Shown here in pieces: positions 1-8,898 of a stretch of DNA of 64,000 bases. The notes under the pieces are model-generated. The model was not told where the DNA came from. It saw nothing but the letters and a program-made list of their open reading frames with translations, and made no database searches. Made by a program: the position numbers and the translations under genes. The DNA is from G965212005 sp965212005 (lineage in GTDB: Bacteria; Pseudomonadota; Gammaproteobacteria; Porifericomitales; Porifericomitaceae): positions 930,001 to 994,000 of the forward strand of contig OZ243038.1 of NCBI GenBank assembly GCA_965212005.1, given 5' to 3'. How positions within the stretch are numbered: position 1 is the first letter of the stretch; every line of letters starts with the position of its first letter.

Positions 1-44
1 AGGGAGCCGCATTTCCGACGACGGTTTACGGGCAGCGCAGGGAG

Positions 45-896
45 TTAGCCGGAGTAACGCACACTTCGGCCGGACGCTACGGACGGACGGGGTTCTGCAG
101 GCCGCGCCGGGGGATGCCGGCCGGATTCGCTGAGCACGTTGGACAAGTGGGCAAAGTCTTCCGGGGACAGGGTCTGTGCCCGAACCGCAGGGGAAAGTTT
201 CGCCTTGATAAAATGATGCTCTTCGGCCAGACCGCACAGTGCATTACGCAGGGTCTTGCGCCGCTGGCTGAAGGCTCGAAACACCAGGTTGGCATATAGA
301 TTCGCGTCGCGGGCCGGACATCGCGGCGCCGGGCGCAGACGCAGGCGCAGCACTGCGGAAGTTACCCGGGGCGGTGGCACAAAGGCGTGCGCGGGAACCT
401 CGAACAGCGTTTCAGCCTCGCACCAGTACTGCACCATCACCGAAAGCCGACCGTAATCAGCCCCGCCCGGCGGCGCGGCGACCCGTCGCGCCACTTCCCG
501 CTGCAACATAAAGATCATCCCGGCCAGATGGTCGCGCTGCAGCAGCAGGTGAAACAGCAGCGCGGTGGAGATCGCGTAAGGCAAATTACCCACCAGCCAC
601 AGCCGCTCCCCCGGCCCGGCCAAAGTGCGGAAATCGAAATGCAATGCGTCCGCCCGGTACAGCCGCAAACCGTTGTCCGCAGGCAAGCGTGCATTCAGAA
701 ACCGGACCAGGTCCGGATCTTTCTCCAATGCGTACAGCTTCCCGAAGCGTTTCAGCAACGGGCGCGTCAGTGCGCCTTTGCCAGGGCCGATTTCCACCGG
801 CACGCCATCAATCGGCTCACTCGCCAGGGCATCGACGATGCGCCCGGCCACTGCTGAATCGAGCAAAAAGTGCTGGCCCAGGCGCGGGCGCACCAT
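45..896 (-). CDS. rsmA: 16S rRNA (adenine1518-N6/adenine1519-N6)-dimethyltransferase RsmA (KsgA)
   Basis: RsmA dimethylates two adjacent adenines in the 3'-terminal hairpin of 16S rRNA late in 30S assembly, using S-adenosylmethionine. The 283-residue product shows the family N-terminus GQHFL at 7-11, the SAM-binding loop EIGPGKGALT at 35-44 and the catalytic NLPY motif at 104-107. I chose the ATG at 896 because it overlaps the pdxA stop as TGATG, which suggests translational coupling. A start eight codons upstream (920) is open but would lie inside pdxA. The C-terminal 30 or so residues, after the HLSNVLSES stretch, are a Pro/Arg-rich tail not typical of the family. The order lptD-surA-pdxA-rsmA is the standard gammaproteobacterial one; apaG would be expected off the left edge. 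Confidence 0.95.
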   Translation of the reverse strand: MVRPRLGQHFLLDSAVAGRIVDALASEPIDGVPVEIGPGKGALTRPLLKRFGKLYALEKDPDLVRFLNARLPADNGLRLYRADALHFDFRTLAGPGERLWLVGNLPYAISTALLFHLLLQRDHLAGMIFMLQREVARRVAAPPGGADYGRLSVMVQYWCEAETLFEVPAHAFVPPPRVTSAVLRLRLRPAPRCPARDANLYANLVFRAFSQRRKTLRNALCGLAEEHHFIKAKLSPAVRAQTLSPEDFAHLSNVLSESGRHPPARPAEPRPSVASGRSVRYSG

Positions 897-1918
897 CAGC
901 CTGGCACCTGCGCCGCGCACTGTCCGGATGCGCGTTCCATCTGCGCAGAAAGCTCACAGGCGCAACGTACCGCCGCGTACAGGCTGTCTGCCTGTGCCTG
1001 ACCCGTGCCGGCCAGTGGCAAAGCCGTACCGTGATCCACCGAAGTGCGCAGGATCGGCAATCCCAACGTGAGATTCACCACCTGTCCAAACTCCAGCGCC
1101 TTCAACGCCGCCAAGCCCTGATCGTGGTACATGGCAAGCAGTACGTCAGCACCGTGGCGGCGCGCCGGAATGAAGGCGGTATCTGCCGGCACCGGCCCTT
1201 CCAGGTTCATGCCCTGGGCGCGGAGCCGATGCAGCAGCGGCGCGATCCAGTCACGCTCCTCGCTGCCCAGGCCACCCTCTTCCCCGGCATGCGGATTGAG
1301 TCCCAGCACCCGAATGCGCGGAGCAGTCAAATCATAATAACGCGCCAAGTCCACGTGCAGAACCTTCAGCACCGCTTCCAGAAGCCCGGCGTTCAAGCGC
1401 CGCGGCACCTCGGCCAGGGGGATGTGCGTGGTGGCCAGTGCTACCCGCAACTCGGTTCCCGCCAGCAGCATGACCGGCACCGGCACGCCGCACAATTGTG
1501 CCAGGTATTCCGTGTGCCCGCTGAAGGCAAATCCCGCCTGCTGGATCACGGACTTTTGCACCGGACCCGTAACCAAGGCGGAAAAACGTCCTTCCAGGCA
1601 GGCCTGGCAGGCCCGTTTGAGCGCGTTCAAAACGCAGCCGGCGTTTTCCAGGCAGGGACGACCGCAGACCGCCGGCGCCGCCAGCGCAGTATCCCAAATG
1701 CGCAACTCATTTGCCCGAGCCAAAACGGAAGGCTGTCCGGGATGGAAAGGGTGCAGCTGTACGGAAAGCCCAAGGCGCCGGGCACGCTCGGCAAGCAATT
1801 CCATACTGGCCACCACCACCAACTCCGCCGCAGGAGGCCGGCAGGCCAGCAACAGCGCCAGGTCGGGACCGATCCCGGCCGGTTCACCGGGACACAGGAT
1901 CAGGCGTGGAGGCAGGAT
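896..1918 (-). CDS. pdxA: 4-hydroxythreonine-4-phosphate dehydrogenase PdxA with a non-canonical start codon
   Basis: PdxA oxidises 4-phosphohydroxy-L-threonine in the DXP-dependent pyridoxal phosphate pathway. It is a divalent-metal, NAD-dependent cytoplasmic dimer. Visible family motifs are PGEPAGIGPDL near the N-terminus, SGHTEYLAQ, LNPHAGEEGG and MYHDQGL. The frame is open upstream to a stop at 1972-1970 but holds no ATG, GTG or TTG before the essential PGEPAGIGPD motif. The first TTG (1852) lies after it and would remove it. The best candidate is ATC at 1918-1916, overlapping the surA stop as TGATC exactly where the next junction has TGATG. CTG at 1915 is the alternative. A strong purine-rich Shine-Dalgarno sits just upstream. 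Length from 1918 is 340 residues, close to the family norm. The alternative is a base error or mutation in an ATG. Confidence 0.9.
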   Translation of the reverse strand: MLPPRLILCPGEPAGIGPDLALLLACRPPAAELVVVASMELLAERARRLGLSVQLHPFHPGQPSVLARANELRIWDTALAAPAVCGRPCLENAGCVLNALKRACQACLEGRFSALVTGPVQKSVIQQAGFAFSGHTEYLAQLCGVPVPVMLLAGTELRVALATTHIPLAEVPRRLNAGLLEAVLKVLHVDLARYYDLTAPRIRVLGLNPHAGEEGGLGSEERDWIAPLLHRLRAQGMNLEGPVPADTAFIPARRHGADVLLAMYHDQGLAALKALEFGQVVNLTLGLPILRTSVDHGTALPLAGTGQAQADSLYAAVRCACELSAQMERASGQCAAQVPG

Positions 1919-3249
1919 CAGCCCTCCCCCTGCTCCGCCAGGCTCAACCGGTACTCCACGTATGCCTCGTCACGCAGGCGATCCAGCCAGCCCTGGCGGG
2001 CATCTTCGATCTTTCGATTGAAGATGGCTTCGCGCGCCTGCGCTCTCATCAGTTCATCAGTGTTGTCAAAATCGCGGCGGCCCAGGACTTCGGCGATGTG
2101 CCAGCCGGTCCGGCTCTTAAAAGGCTCACTCAGCTCACCCACCGGCAACGCGGCAAGCCGGCGCTCCAATTCCGGAGGCAACCGGCCTTCACCTACCCAG
2201 CCCAAATTGCCGCCGTCCAAGGAAGAAGTCAGGTCCTGGGAATACTCGCCGGCCAGGGCCGCAAAATCTTCTCCCGCCAAGATCCGAGTGCGCAACTCTT
2301 GCAGACGGATGGGCACCTCAGCGTCACCGGACGGATCACTCGCTCGCATCATGATGTGACGCACCTGCATCTGCTTGACCATCACCTGCCCCTGGGTGCG
2401 GACTTCCAGCAGCTTGATAACGTGGTAACCGCTGTCATCCTCGATCAATTCACTGAACTGCCCTTCCTCCATCAAGCTCATCGGCTCCACGAACAACCCC
2501 GGGATCTCTGTTTGCTTGCGCCAGCCCAGATCGCCGCCCTTGGGAGCACTGCTCGCGTCTGAAAACTCAACGGCCAACTGCAAAAAATCCTCCCCGGCGC
2601 GCAACCGCCCCAAGACCTGTTCGGCGCGCTCCCGGGTCTGCACCTGCTCTTCCTCGGTAAGCGCCGAGGCAGAGGGATAGGCCACCAGGATATGGCCGAT
2701 CCGGTATTCGCTGCCGACCTCCCCCTGGTGCTCCAAGGTCATTAAATAATGATCGATTTCCGGATCGCTGACCGATACCCTGGAGTCCACGTGCTGCTGG
2801 CGCAGACGGCTGATCAGCATTTCATCGCGCATGTCCTGGCGAAAACGTTCGAAGCTGAACCCATCCCTGATCAGTGCCTGGCGGAACTCATCCATGTTGA
2901 GATTATTGCGCCGGGCCACGTTAACAAGCATCTGGTCCAACTCCTCCTCCGGTATCAAAAGATCGTTGATCCGGGCTAACTGGATCTGCAGCGTGTTGTA
3001 AATCAGCAAGTTCAGCACTTCTTTCTCCAGCAGGATCGGATTAGGCGGCTGTTGCCCTTCCTGGCGGATTCGATTGACGTACAGGGTCTTGCGTTCCTCC
3101 AACTCGCTCTCCAAAATGACGTCATCGTTGACCACCGCCACGATGCGATCCAGGATCACCGGCTCTGCCACGGCCTTGGTGGCATAAAGCAAAAAGACCA
3201 GCAGCCAGGTGAAGCGCCGGATTACCATACCTCCATTAGCGCTCTTCAT
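1918..3249 (-). CDS. surA: Periplasmic chaperone and peptidyl-prolyl isomerase SurA
   Basis: SurA escorts unfolded outer-membrane proteins across the periplasm to the BAM complex, and LptD is one of its best-known clients. The 443-residue product has a signal peptide (hydrophobic LLVFLLYATKAVA, mature from about AEPVILDR), a SurA N-terminal chaperone domain to about residue 150, and two parvulin domains beginning near IGHILVAYP and VRHIMMRAS, each with GGDLGW or GGNLGW turns. The ATG at 3249 has AGAGG a few bases upstream and overlaps the lptD stop by 14 bases. An in-frame ATG at 3228 also leaves an intact signal peptide but has a GGAGG only one base away. The gene is translationally linked to lptD and pdxA on either side. 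Confidence 0.96.
   Translation of the reverse strand: MKSANGGMVIRRFTWLLVFLLYATKAVAEPVILDRIVAVVNDDVILESELEERKTLYVNRIRQEGQQPPNPILLEKEVLNLLIYNTLQIQLARINDLLIPEEELDQMLVNVARRNNLNMDEFRQALIRDGFSFERFRQDMRDEMLISRLRQQHVDSRVSVSDPEIDHYLMTLEHQGEVGSEYRIGHILVAYPSASALTEEEQVQTRERAEQVLGRLRAGEDFLQLAVEFSDASSAPKGGDLGWRKQTEIPGLFVEPMSLMEEGQFSELIEDDSGYHVIKLLEVRTQGQVMVKQMQVRHIMMRASDPSGDAEVPIRLQELRTRILAGEDFAALAGEYSQDLTSSLDGGNLGWVGEGRLPPELERRLAALPVGELSEPFKSRTGWHIAEVLGRRDFDNTDELMRAQAREAIFNRKIEDARQGWLDRLRDEAYVEYRLSLAEQGEG
1922..1931 (-). promoter_or_regulatory. Strong ribosome binding site for pdxA inside the end of surA
   Basis: The minus strand reads AGGGGGAGGG here, within the last codons of surA. Its GGAG core ends 5 bases before ATC at 1918 and 8 bases before CTG at 1915. 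It fixes translation initiation close to the surA stop even though no normal start codon is present. Confidence 0.6.
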
Positions 3250-5488
3250 AACCTCTAATACTCCTTGTCAGTACTGATTCGGCCTGTCGTCCAACTCCCG
3301 TCAGGCCCAGTAACTCCAATTGCAAAAACACGCCGCTGGTGTGTTGCCGATCCTCCCCGCTGAGAAAACGGCGGCCCAGCAAACGCAAAGACCAACAGCA
3401 GGATCGGTATTCTACCCCGCCCAGCAGTTCCAAAAGCACCCCGCGGGCATTTCCCTGGGCAAACGCCTGGTTCCAGCGGCCCAGTAGCGCCCAGCGCGGC
3501 CCCAGGCGCCAACGTCCAGATAGATCGCTCTGCTCCACGTCCACCGCGGTGCGTCGCCGATAACCCACATTCAGCAGGCGATCCGCCTCCGGGCGATACT
3601 GGAGATACAAGCCGAGCTTCTCGCTCGTGCCACGCTGCACGTTCCAGTGCAGGGCCTGCTCCAAGTACCAATTGCGCGGCAACTGGAGGGAAACAGACTG
3701 CAGCAAAGGAGAACTGGATCGATCCTGAACCGCCGTTGCGGGCAACTGCACCCGCCGGTCGCGGAAAAAATATATCTGTCCGACCTGCACCGACCCCCTT
3801 TCTCTGCCATCGGAACCGAACAGCCGCGAGTGAATGCCTGCGGCAAGCTGGTTCGCATCGCCCATTCGGTCCGCGCCGGTGAAGCGATCCGTGTAAAACA
3901 GAGATGCGGCGGTCAGATCCACCACGTGACTGTCAAACAGCGGCAGATCGGACTGGTCCCGGTAGGGGACGTAGCGGTAATGCAGACGAGGCTCCAGGGT
4001 CTGCAGGTAAGGACGTCCGCGCAAACGCAGGCCGCGGTCGAAAAACAGTCCACCGTCCAGGTGCAGGAAAGGCAGCAGGCGGTGCGGACTGGAATCGGTG
4101 CCGGCGTCCCTTCCCCGCAGCCGGTAGGTAGTGTAGCGAAATCCGACGCGCGGCTCGAAAAAGCCGGCCGGGATATGCCAGGGCCAGCTCAGAGCGGGCT
4201 GCAGATCCAAGCGCAGGCCGTCCACCTCGGAACCATGATCGAATTGGACCAGTTCGGTATCGAGTTCGTAACCCAGGGTCCGATTGCGCGGCGAGGCAGC
4301 AACACGCACGGACAACTGCGGCAAACGCCGGTATAAGACCTGGCGCTGATCCGTATCCGCGTCCAGCGCCTGATGGCCCTGTGCCCGCAGCAGCGCCTGC
4401 CACGGACCGCGTTGATAGCGCAGTTCCACGCGCTGCTCCAGGAAGCGCTCATCAGTGCCCGACTCCAGCCGATTGCCCAGATCCGTCAAATAGCTGCGCT
4501 CGGAGACGCGACGGTAATCGGCCCGTAAAGAGGTGAAGGGACTCCATTGCCGGCGCAGGCGCAGATCGATCAGGGCACGAAAGCGGTCCTGCTTGGCCCG
4601 ATCGACCGGCAGTACCTCCCAATGCAGGCGACCCATGCCCCGGCGTGACAGGTGCCGGTATTCTCCAAGCAACATGCCACCGCGCCTGCTCAACGTGCGC
4701 AGCGTCAGGGTGGCATCGCGGTTCGGAGCCAAGTTCCAGTAATACGGCAGCTCCAGCTCTGCCCCGTTCCGGCTGGAGAAACCGGCTTCAGGAAACAGCA
4801 AACCGCTGCGTCGCCGATCGTCAATCGGGAAAGAAAAAACCGGCCAGAACAACAGCGGAACGCCGCCAACGCGTAGCGTTGCGTCCCATGCGGTACCCAG
4901 ACCAGCCTCGTGGTTCAGCTTCATTTTATCTGCCGACAAACGCCAGAACTCTGCCCCCTGGGGGCAAGTAGTGTATTTCATGCGCTGTAGCCGGGTGACG
5001 TCCGCATGTTCCAGCCGCGCCGCACTACCATGTCCCTGCCGGCCCACCAGGCTATATTCCACTTCTTCAAGGATCGTCTTCTGCTCCTCCCAATCCAGAA
5101 AACCGCGGGCACCGCGTACCGACAAGTGCTGATCCTGGTACTCCACGCTGCCCGGGGTCTCAAAGCGCTTTAAGCCAGACTCGTAGTACAGTTCCGAAGT
5201 ACGCAACCGCTGCCAACCGTGGCTCAGTTCGACTTGCCCGCGCAACACCGAGCGTCCCTGGCGGTGAAACTCCAACTGGTCCGCCCACAATTGCAGTGAT
5301 TCACCGCTAAACGGCGGAGCCGCAGCAGGGGCCGGACACAGACCCTGCGCGACCGCGGTCTGCGCTGTTCCTCCCAGGCAAAAAACGACCCCCAGTGCAT
5401 ACGGCAATGGAATCTTCAGACATCCGATGACGCACTGCTGCCACCTGCCCCACTCAGCATCGTCCGCAAACGGCTGCCCGCGCGCCAT
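3236..5488 (-). CDS. lptD: LPS-assembly protein LptD
   Basis: LptD is the outer-membrane barrel that, with LptE, inserts lipopolysaccharide into the outer leaflet. The 750-residue product has an N-terminal signal region ending about residue 48, an LptA-like jellyroll domain (about 60-180) and a long C-terminal barrel. The disulfide pattern known from E. coli is preserved: one cysteine at residue 51, one in TTCPQG near 175, and an adjacent Cys-Cys pair (RSCCW) near the C-terminus. This implies the same two-disulfide maturation. The ATG at 5488 follows AGGGGCGGG on the minus strand. It lies 59 bases after thiL and overlaps surA by 14 bases, placing it in one transcription unit with them. It shows this is a diderm LPS-bearing cell. 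Confidence 0.97.
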   Translation of the reverse strand: MARGQPFADDAEWGRWQQCVIGCLKIPLPYALGVVFCLGGTAQTAVAQGLCPAPAAAPPFSGESLQLWADQLEFHRQGRSVLRGQVELSHGWQRLRTSELYYESGLKRFETPGSVEYQDQHLSVRGARGFLDWEEQKTILEEVEYSLVGRQGHGSAARLEHADVTRLQRMKYTTCPQGAEFWRLSADKMKLNHEAGLGTAWDATLRVGGVPLLFWPVFSFPIDDRRRSGLLFPEAGFSSRNGAELELPYYWNLAPNRDATLTLRTLSRRGGMLLGEYRHLSRRGMGRLHWEVLPVDRAKQDRFRALIDLRLRRQWSPFTSLRADYRRVSERSYLTDLGNRLESGTDERFLEQRVELRYQRGPWQALLRAQGHQALDADTDQRQVLYRRLPQLSVRVAASPRNRTLGYELDTELVQFDHGSEVDGLRLDLQPALSWPWHIPAGFFEPRVGFRYTTYRLRGRDAGTDSSPHRLLPFLHLDGGLFFDRGLRLRGRPYLQTLEPRLHYRYVPYRDQSDLPLFDSHVVDLTAASLFYTDRFTGADRMGDANQLAAGIHSRLFGSDGRERGSVQVGQIYFFRDRRVQLPATAVQDRSSSPLLQSVSLQLPRNWYLEQALHWNVQRGTSEKLGLYLQYRPEADRLLNVGYRRRTAVDVEQSDLSGRWRLGPRWALLGRWNQAFAQGNARGVLLELLGGVEYRSCCWSLRLLGRRFLSGEDRQHTSGVFLQLELLGLTGVGRQAESVLTRSIRGYEER

Positions 5489-5547
5489 TTACCCGCCCCT
5501 GCCGCAGGTGCCCGGTACCGGTCCATCGCAATGGCAAGGCCGCGGTC

Positions 5548-6540
5548 TCACTGTTTGGCAGGGGCAGTGCATGCAAAGTGCGTGTACCCGGGCTTGCGGG
5601 GGTGAAATTTCCGAGCGCTGCCGGCGCTGTGCCAGTACAGGCCGGGCCGGCGCTGGATGGTACCGATCCGGCTGCAAGGAACCCCGGTTCCCGCTAGCAC
5701 GGATTGCAATTCCACCTCACGCTTGGCAGCAACGGTAAAGCACAACTCATAGTCGTCCCCGGAACTGACGGCCAATTGCCAGGCTTCCTCTTCCTCCCGC
5801 ACAGCGGACCGCAACGCCGGGGATAACGGCAGTCGAGCTGGATCCACTACGGCACCCAGGGCACTGGCCTCCAGCAGGCGGGGCAGATCGATGCCCAGTC
5901 CATCGGAGAGATCAATACAGGCGCTGGCGATATCACGCAAGGCCAGGCCCTGCTCCACCCTGGGCTGGGGACACCTCAGTCGCTGCATTAACCCGGCATG
6001 CTGCCGCTCTGCCGAGTCAGGATCAGCGGACAGTAGTTGCAGGGCCAGGCCGGCGTCTCCCAGGGTGCCGGTGACATAGATGCCGTCCCCGGCACGGGCT
6101 CCGTCCCGGCGCAGCGCCTGTCCTTTGGGCACTATGCCGCAGGCGGTGACGCTGACGGTTAAGGGACCCCGGCACAGATCGCCTCCCACCAATGACATAC
6201 GGTAACGATCCGCAAGCCTGAACAGCCCTTGGACGAAAGCAGCCAGCCAGGGCTCATCCGCACTGGGCAGGCACAGCGCCAACAGCAGCCAGCGCGGCTC
6301 TGCTCCCATGGCGGCCAAATCGCTCAGGTTGACCGCCAGCGCCTTATAGGCGATATGCTCCGGACTCTCCTGCTCCGGAAAATGCCGACCACTGACCAGC
6401 GTATCCACGCAGATCGCCATCTCCCAGCCTGCCGGAGGTTCCAACAGGGCGGCATCATCCCCAATCCCGACGTGCAGACCGTCCCCGCCCCGAACCCGGC
6501 GCGTGAAGTAGCGCTGGATCAATTCCAGCTCTTTATCCAC
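5548..6540 (-). CDS. thiL: Thiamine-monophosphate kinase ThiL
   Basis: ThiL phosphorylates thiamine monophosphate to the active cofactor thiamine diphosphate with ATP. The 330-residue product carries the PurM/ThiL-fold motifs: ELELIQRYF at the N-terminus, GIGDDAALL, NLSDLAAMGA, VGGDLCRGP and DLSDGLGIDL. I chose the GTG at 6540, which begins exactly where family members start. The frame stays open 51 more codons upstream, but that extension is low-complexity and unlike ThiL. No good Shine-Dalgarno is visible at the GTG, so the start is by homology only. It follows nusB after 243 bases in which I see no gene, and pgpA, the usual downstream neighbour in enterics, is replaced here by lptD. Confidence 0.93.
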   Translation of the reverse strand: MDKELELIQRYFTRRVRGGDGLHVGIGDDAALLEPPAGWEMAICVDTLVSGRHFPEQESPEHIAYKALAVNLSDLAAMGAEPRWLLLALCLPSADEPWLAAFVQGLFRLADRYRMSLVGGDLCRGPLTVSVTACGIVPKGQALRRDGARAGDGIYVTGTLGDAGLALQLLSADPDSAERQHAGLMQRLRCPQPRVEQGLALRDIASACIDLSDGLGIDLPRLLEASALGAVVDPARLPLSPALRSAVREEEEAWQLAVSSGDDYELCFTVAAKREVELQSVLAGTGVPCSRIGTIQRRPGLYWHSAGSARKFHPRKPGYTHFACTAPAKQ

Positions 6541-6783
6541 CGGACTGAAGCCGTGATGGAGGCGCACGCCGCGGGAACCACCCCTGCCGGTTGCCGAGGG
6601 TCTGAATGCCAGGCCACCGAGCCTTGCTTGCCGCCCCGTCAAAGGCCGCGAAAACGGCGCGGGAACGATCAGCACACATACACGGGAGGGCAAGCAACGC
6701 AGACTGGCAAAGCAGCACGTTCCGGATCATTCACTGCTGGGGCGGGAGTTGTGGCGGACGGACGCTGTGATGCACGCCGCCGG

Positions 6784-7191
6784 CTACAATTCCTGTGCCG
6801 CCCGGTCCAGCACGCCGTTGATGTATTTGTATGACTGCTCGCCGGCAAACTGCTTGGCCAATTCCACCGATTCATCAATGACGACCCGCCACGGGATTTG
6901 CGGGCAATGCAGCAACTCGTAAAGACCGATGGACAGCACTTCACGCTCAATCGGATCCAGTTCATCCAAACAACGGTCCAGCAACGGCGCCAAGCGCTGA
7001 TTCAGCGTCACGCGATGCTTCACCACGCCCGAGAACAACTGCTGGAAATGCTCTTGATCCACTCCTTTCATGAAGTCGCTTTGGTAAAAATCCGCCTGCA
7101 CGTCCTCTGCCCGCTGACCGCCGAGGCGCAACTGGTAGAGCGCCTGCAGGACGGCCTGGCGGGCACGGGTACGACGGCCTCCCTGCTTCAT
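6784..7191 (-). CDS. nusB: Transcription antitermination protein NusB
   Basis: NusB pairs with NusE (S10) to bind boxA RNA during antitermination of rRNA operons. The 135-residue product is all-helical in appearance, with the family pattern RRTRARQAVLQALYQ at the N-terminus, DLIER-like LDPIEREVLSIGLYEL in the centre and VVIDESVELAKQFAGEQSYKYINGVLD near the end. The ATG at 7191 overlaps the ribH stop as ATGA. The same frame extends upstream to 7374 but that part lies inside ribH and is not NusB-like. The ribH-nusB-thiL order is conserved in many proteobacteria. Confidence 0.96.
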   Translation of the reverse strand: MKQGGRRTRARQAVLQALYQLRLGGQRAEDVQADFYQSDFMKGVDQEHFQQLFSGVVKHRVTLNQRLAPLLDRCLDELDPIEREVLSIGLYELLHCPQIPWRVVIDESVELAKQFAGEQSYKYINGVLDRAAQEL

Positions 7192-7676
7192 GCCCGCAGG
7201 CTGATGCGCAACGCGGCCATCTCCAGTGCCGCCAGGGCGGCCTGGCGGCCTCGGTTGTGCGCAGAGCCGCGCAGGCAGCGCTGCTCCGCCTGCGTCCGGT
7301 CCCGCAGCGTCACCACGCCGACGCTCAATGGCAGGCAATGGCACCGGGAAACCCGGGCCAACCCATGCAGGCACTCACGGGCAATATGCTCAAAGTGGGC
7401 CGTCTCTCCCTGTACCAACACGCCCAACGCGATAATCGCATCCACGGCGGGCTGCTTGCGCTGCGCCAGCCAGTGCGCGGCCAGCGGCAACTCAAAGGCT
7501 CCCGGCACGCGCACGACCTGGATCCGCCGCTCGTCCGCACCGCGCTCGCGCAGGGCATCCAGCCCGGCGTCCAGTAAGCCCTCCACCCACTTGTTGTTAA
7601 AGCGGCTTGCCACCACGGCAAAGCGAAATGGATCGGCCCGCGCATCCGCTACCGAAAGGTATTCTTCCATTGACAT
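7188..7676 (-). CDS. ribH: 6,7-dimethyl-8-ribityllumazine synthase RibH
   Basis: RibH condenses 5-amino-6-ribitylamino-uracil with 3,4-dihydroxy-2-butanone 4-phosphate to give the lumazine precursor of riboflavin. The 162-residue product contains the substrate-binding FAVVASRFN, the VPGAFELP loop, and GETAHFEHI holding the catalytic histidine, followed by the RGSAHNRGRQAALAALEMA helix that closes the fold. It sits between ribBA (53 bases upstream) and nusB (4-base overlap), so riboflavin synthesis and NusB are co-transcribed. There is no ribD in this cluster. Confidence 0.96.
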   Translation of the reverse strand: MSMEEYLSVADARADPFRFAVVASRFNNKWVEGLLDAGLDALRERGADERRIQVVRVPGAFELPLAAHWLAQRKQPAVDAIIALGVLVQGETAHFEHIARECLHGLARVSRCHCLPLSVGVVTLRDRTQAEQRCLRGSAHNRGRQAALAALEMAALRISLRA

Positions 7677-7728
7677 CTCTTATTCCGCCGCACGACGCGG
7701 CATACCGATCTCCTGCCCTTGTTTCCCG

Positions 7729-8823
7729 TCAGCCCACGTACTCGACGACTTCCAGGTCGAAGCCCGCCAATGCGTGCATCTTTTTCGGAGCACTCATCAC
7801 CCGCATTTTGTGCACCCCTAAATTGGACAATATCTGTGCCCCCAGGCCTATCATGCGCAGTTCCTGCACTTCGTCCTGTTCCGCTTCCTTGCCCTCCTGC
7901 CGGTGCAGTAAATCCACGTGCGCGAGCAGGTCCGCGTTACTGACCTGGTTGCACAGGATAACGACAACGCCATCCTCCCGGGCGATGCGGCGCATAACCT
8001 GCTCCAGCGTGCGGCTTCCGCTTCCGTTCCAACCGGGCAGATCATGCACCGGATGATGCAGGTGAACGCGCACCAGCGTGGGCTGCTCCGCTCGTATCTC
8101 GCCGTGCACCAGTGCCAGGTGCAGCTTATCAGAGATGCTGTCCTGGTATACGAACAACTGGAATTCCCCGTGCCGGGTTTGGAGCCGGGTTTCACCGACC
8201 CGTTTTACGGAGGTCTCGTTCTGCATGCGAAAATGGATCAAATCGGCAATGGTGCCAATCTTGAGTTGATGCCGTTGGGCAAAACGCTCCAATTGCGGGC
8301 GCCGGGCCATGGAGCCGTCCTCGTTCAGGATCTCAACAATGGCCGCGGCGGGCAGCAGGCCGGCAAGACGCGCCAGATCGCAGCCGGCCTCGGTATGTCC
8401 GGCGCGCACCAGCACGCCGCCGGCGTGGGCCATCAATGGAAAAACATGGCCAGGCTGTTTCAAGTCTGCCGGACTCGATTGTGGGTCCACGGCGGTGCGG
8501 ATGGTGCAAGCCCGGTCCGCGGCCGAGATACCCGTGGCAATTTCTCTGGCCGCGTCGATGGAAACGGTAAAGTTCGTGCCGTGATGGGAGAAGCCATGCT
8601 GAGACATCAACGGCAGTCCCAGGCGCTCGCAATCCTCGCGCAGCAGAGTCAAGCAAATGAGCCCGCGCCCATGGCGGGACATAAAATTAACGTGCTCGGC
8701 GTTGACGAAGCTGCCGGCCAATACCAGGTCGCCCTCGTTTTCCCGCTCCTGGTCGTCCATCAGGACGACCATCCGACCCTGGCTGATCTCCCGAATGATT
8801 TCTTCTGTGCTATTGATGGGCAT
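7729..8823 (-). CDS. ribBA: 3,4-dihydroxy-2-butanone 4-phosphate synthase fused to a degenerate GTP cyclohydrolase II-like domain
   Basis: The N-terminal half (about 1-200) is a full RibB domain with the acidic DDQERENEGDLV loop and the HTEAGCDLARLAG motif, so it should make dihydroxybutanone phosphate from ribulose 5-phosphate. The C-terminal half (about 205-364) resembles RibA in layout, but the zinc-binding cysteines and the arginine/aspartate signature of GTP cyclohydrolase II are missing. The stretch beginning RVHLHHPVHD has no cysteine where the family has three. This matches the bifunctional-looking but monofunctional RibBX type of many proteobacteria, so a separate ribA is expected elsewhere. 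The gene lies between ribE and ribH in one operon, 364 residues long. Confidence 0.92.
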   Translation of the reverse strand: MPINSTEEIIREISQGRMVVLMDDQERENEGDLVLAGSFVNAEHVNFMSRHGRGLICLTLLREDCERLGLPLMSQHGFSHHGTNFTVSIDAAREIATGISAADRACTIRTAVDPQSSPADLKQPGHVFPLMAHAGGVLVRAGHTEAGCDLARLAGLLPAAAIVEILNEDGSMARRPQLERFAQRHQLKIGTIADLIHFRMQNETSVKRVGETRLQTRHGEFQLFVYQDSISDKLHLALVHGEIRAEQPTLVRVHLHHPVHDLPGWNGSGSRTLEQVMRRIAREDGVVVILCNQVSNADLLAHVDLLHRQEGKEAEQDEVQELRMIGLGAQILSNLGVHKMRVMSAPKKMHALAGFDLEVVEYVG

Positions 8824-8898
8824 AAGGCATTACATCAAGCGTCAGCCGGAACAGGCCCGGTCGGACGCCGGCTCCCGCATGGAGCGGGGAAAGTGTCT

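Noticed and set aside
1850..1852. TTG as start of pdxA
   Set aside because: It lies after the PGEPAGIGPD motif, which is needed for function and clearly encoded upstream in the same frame.
644..2359. 571-codon plus-strand frame
   Set aside because: It lies antisense to rsmA, pdxA and surA, and its composition is that of a high-G/C shadow.
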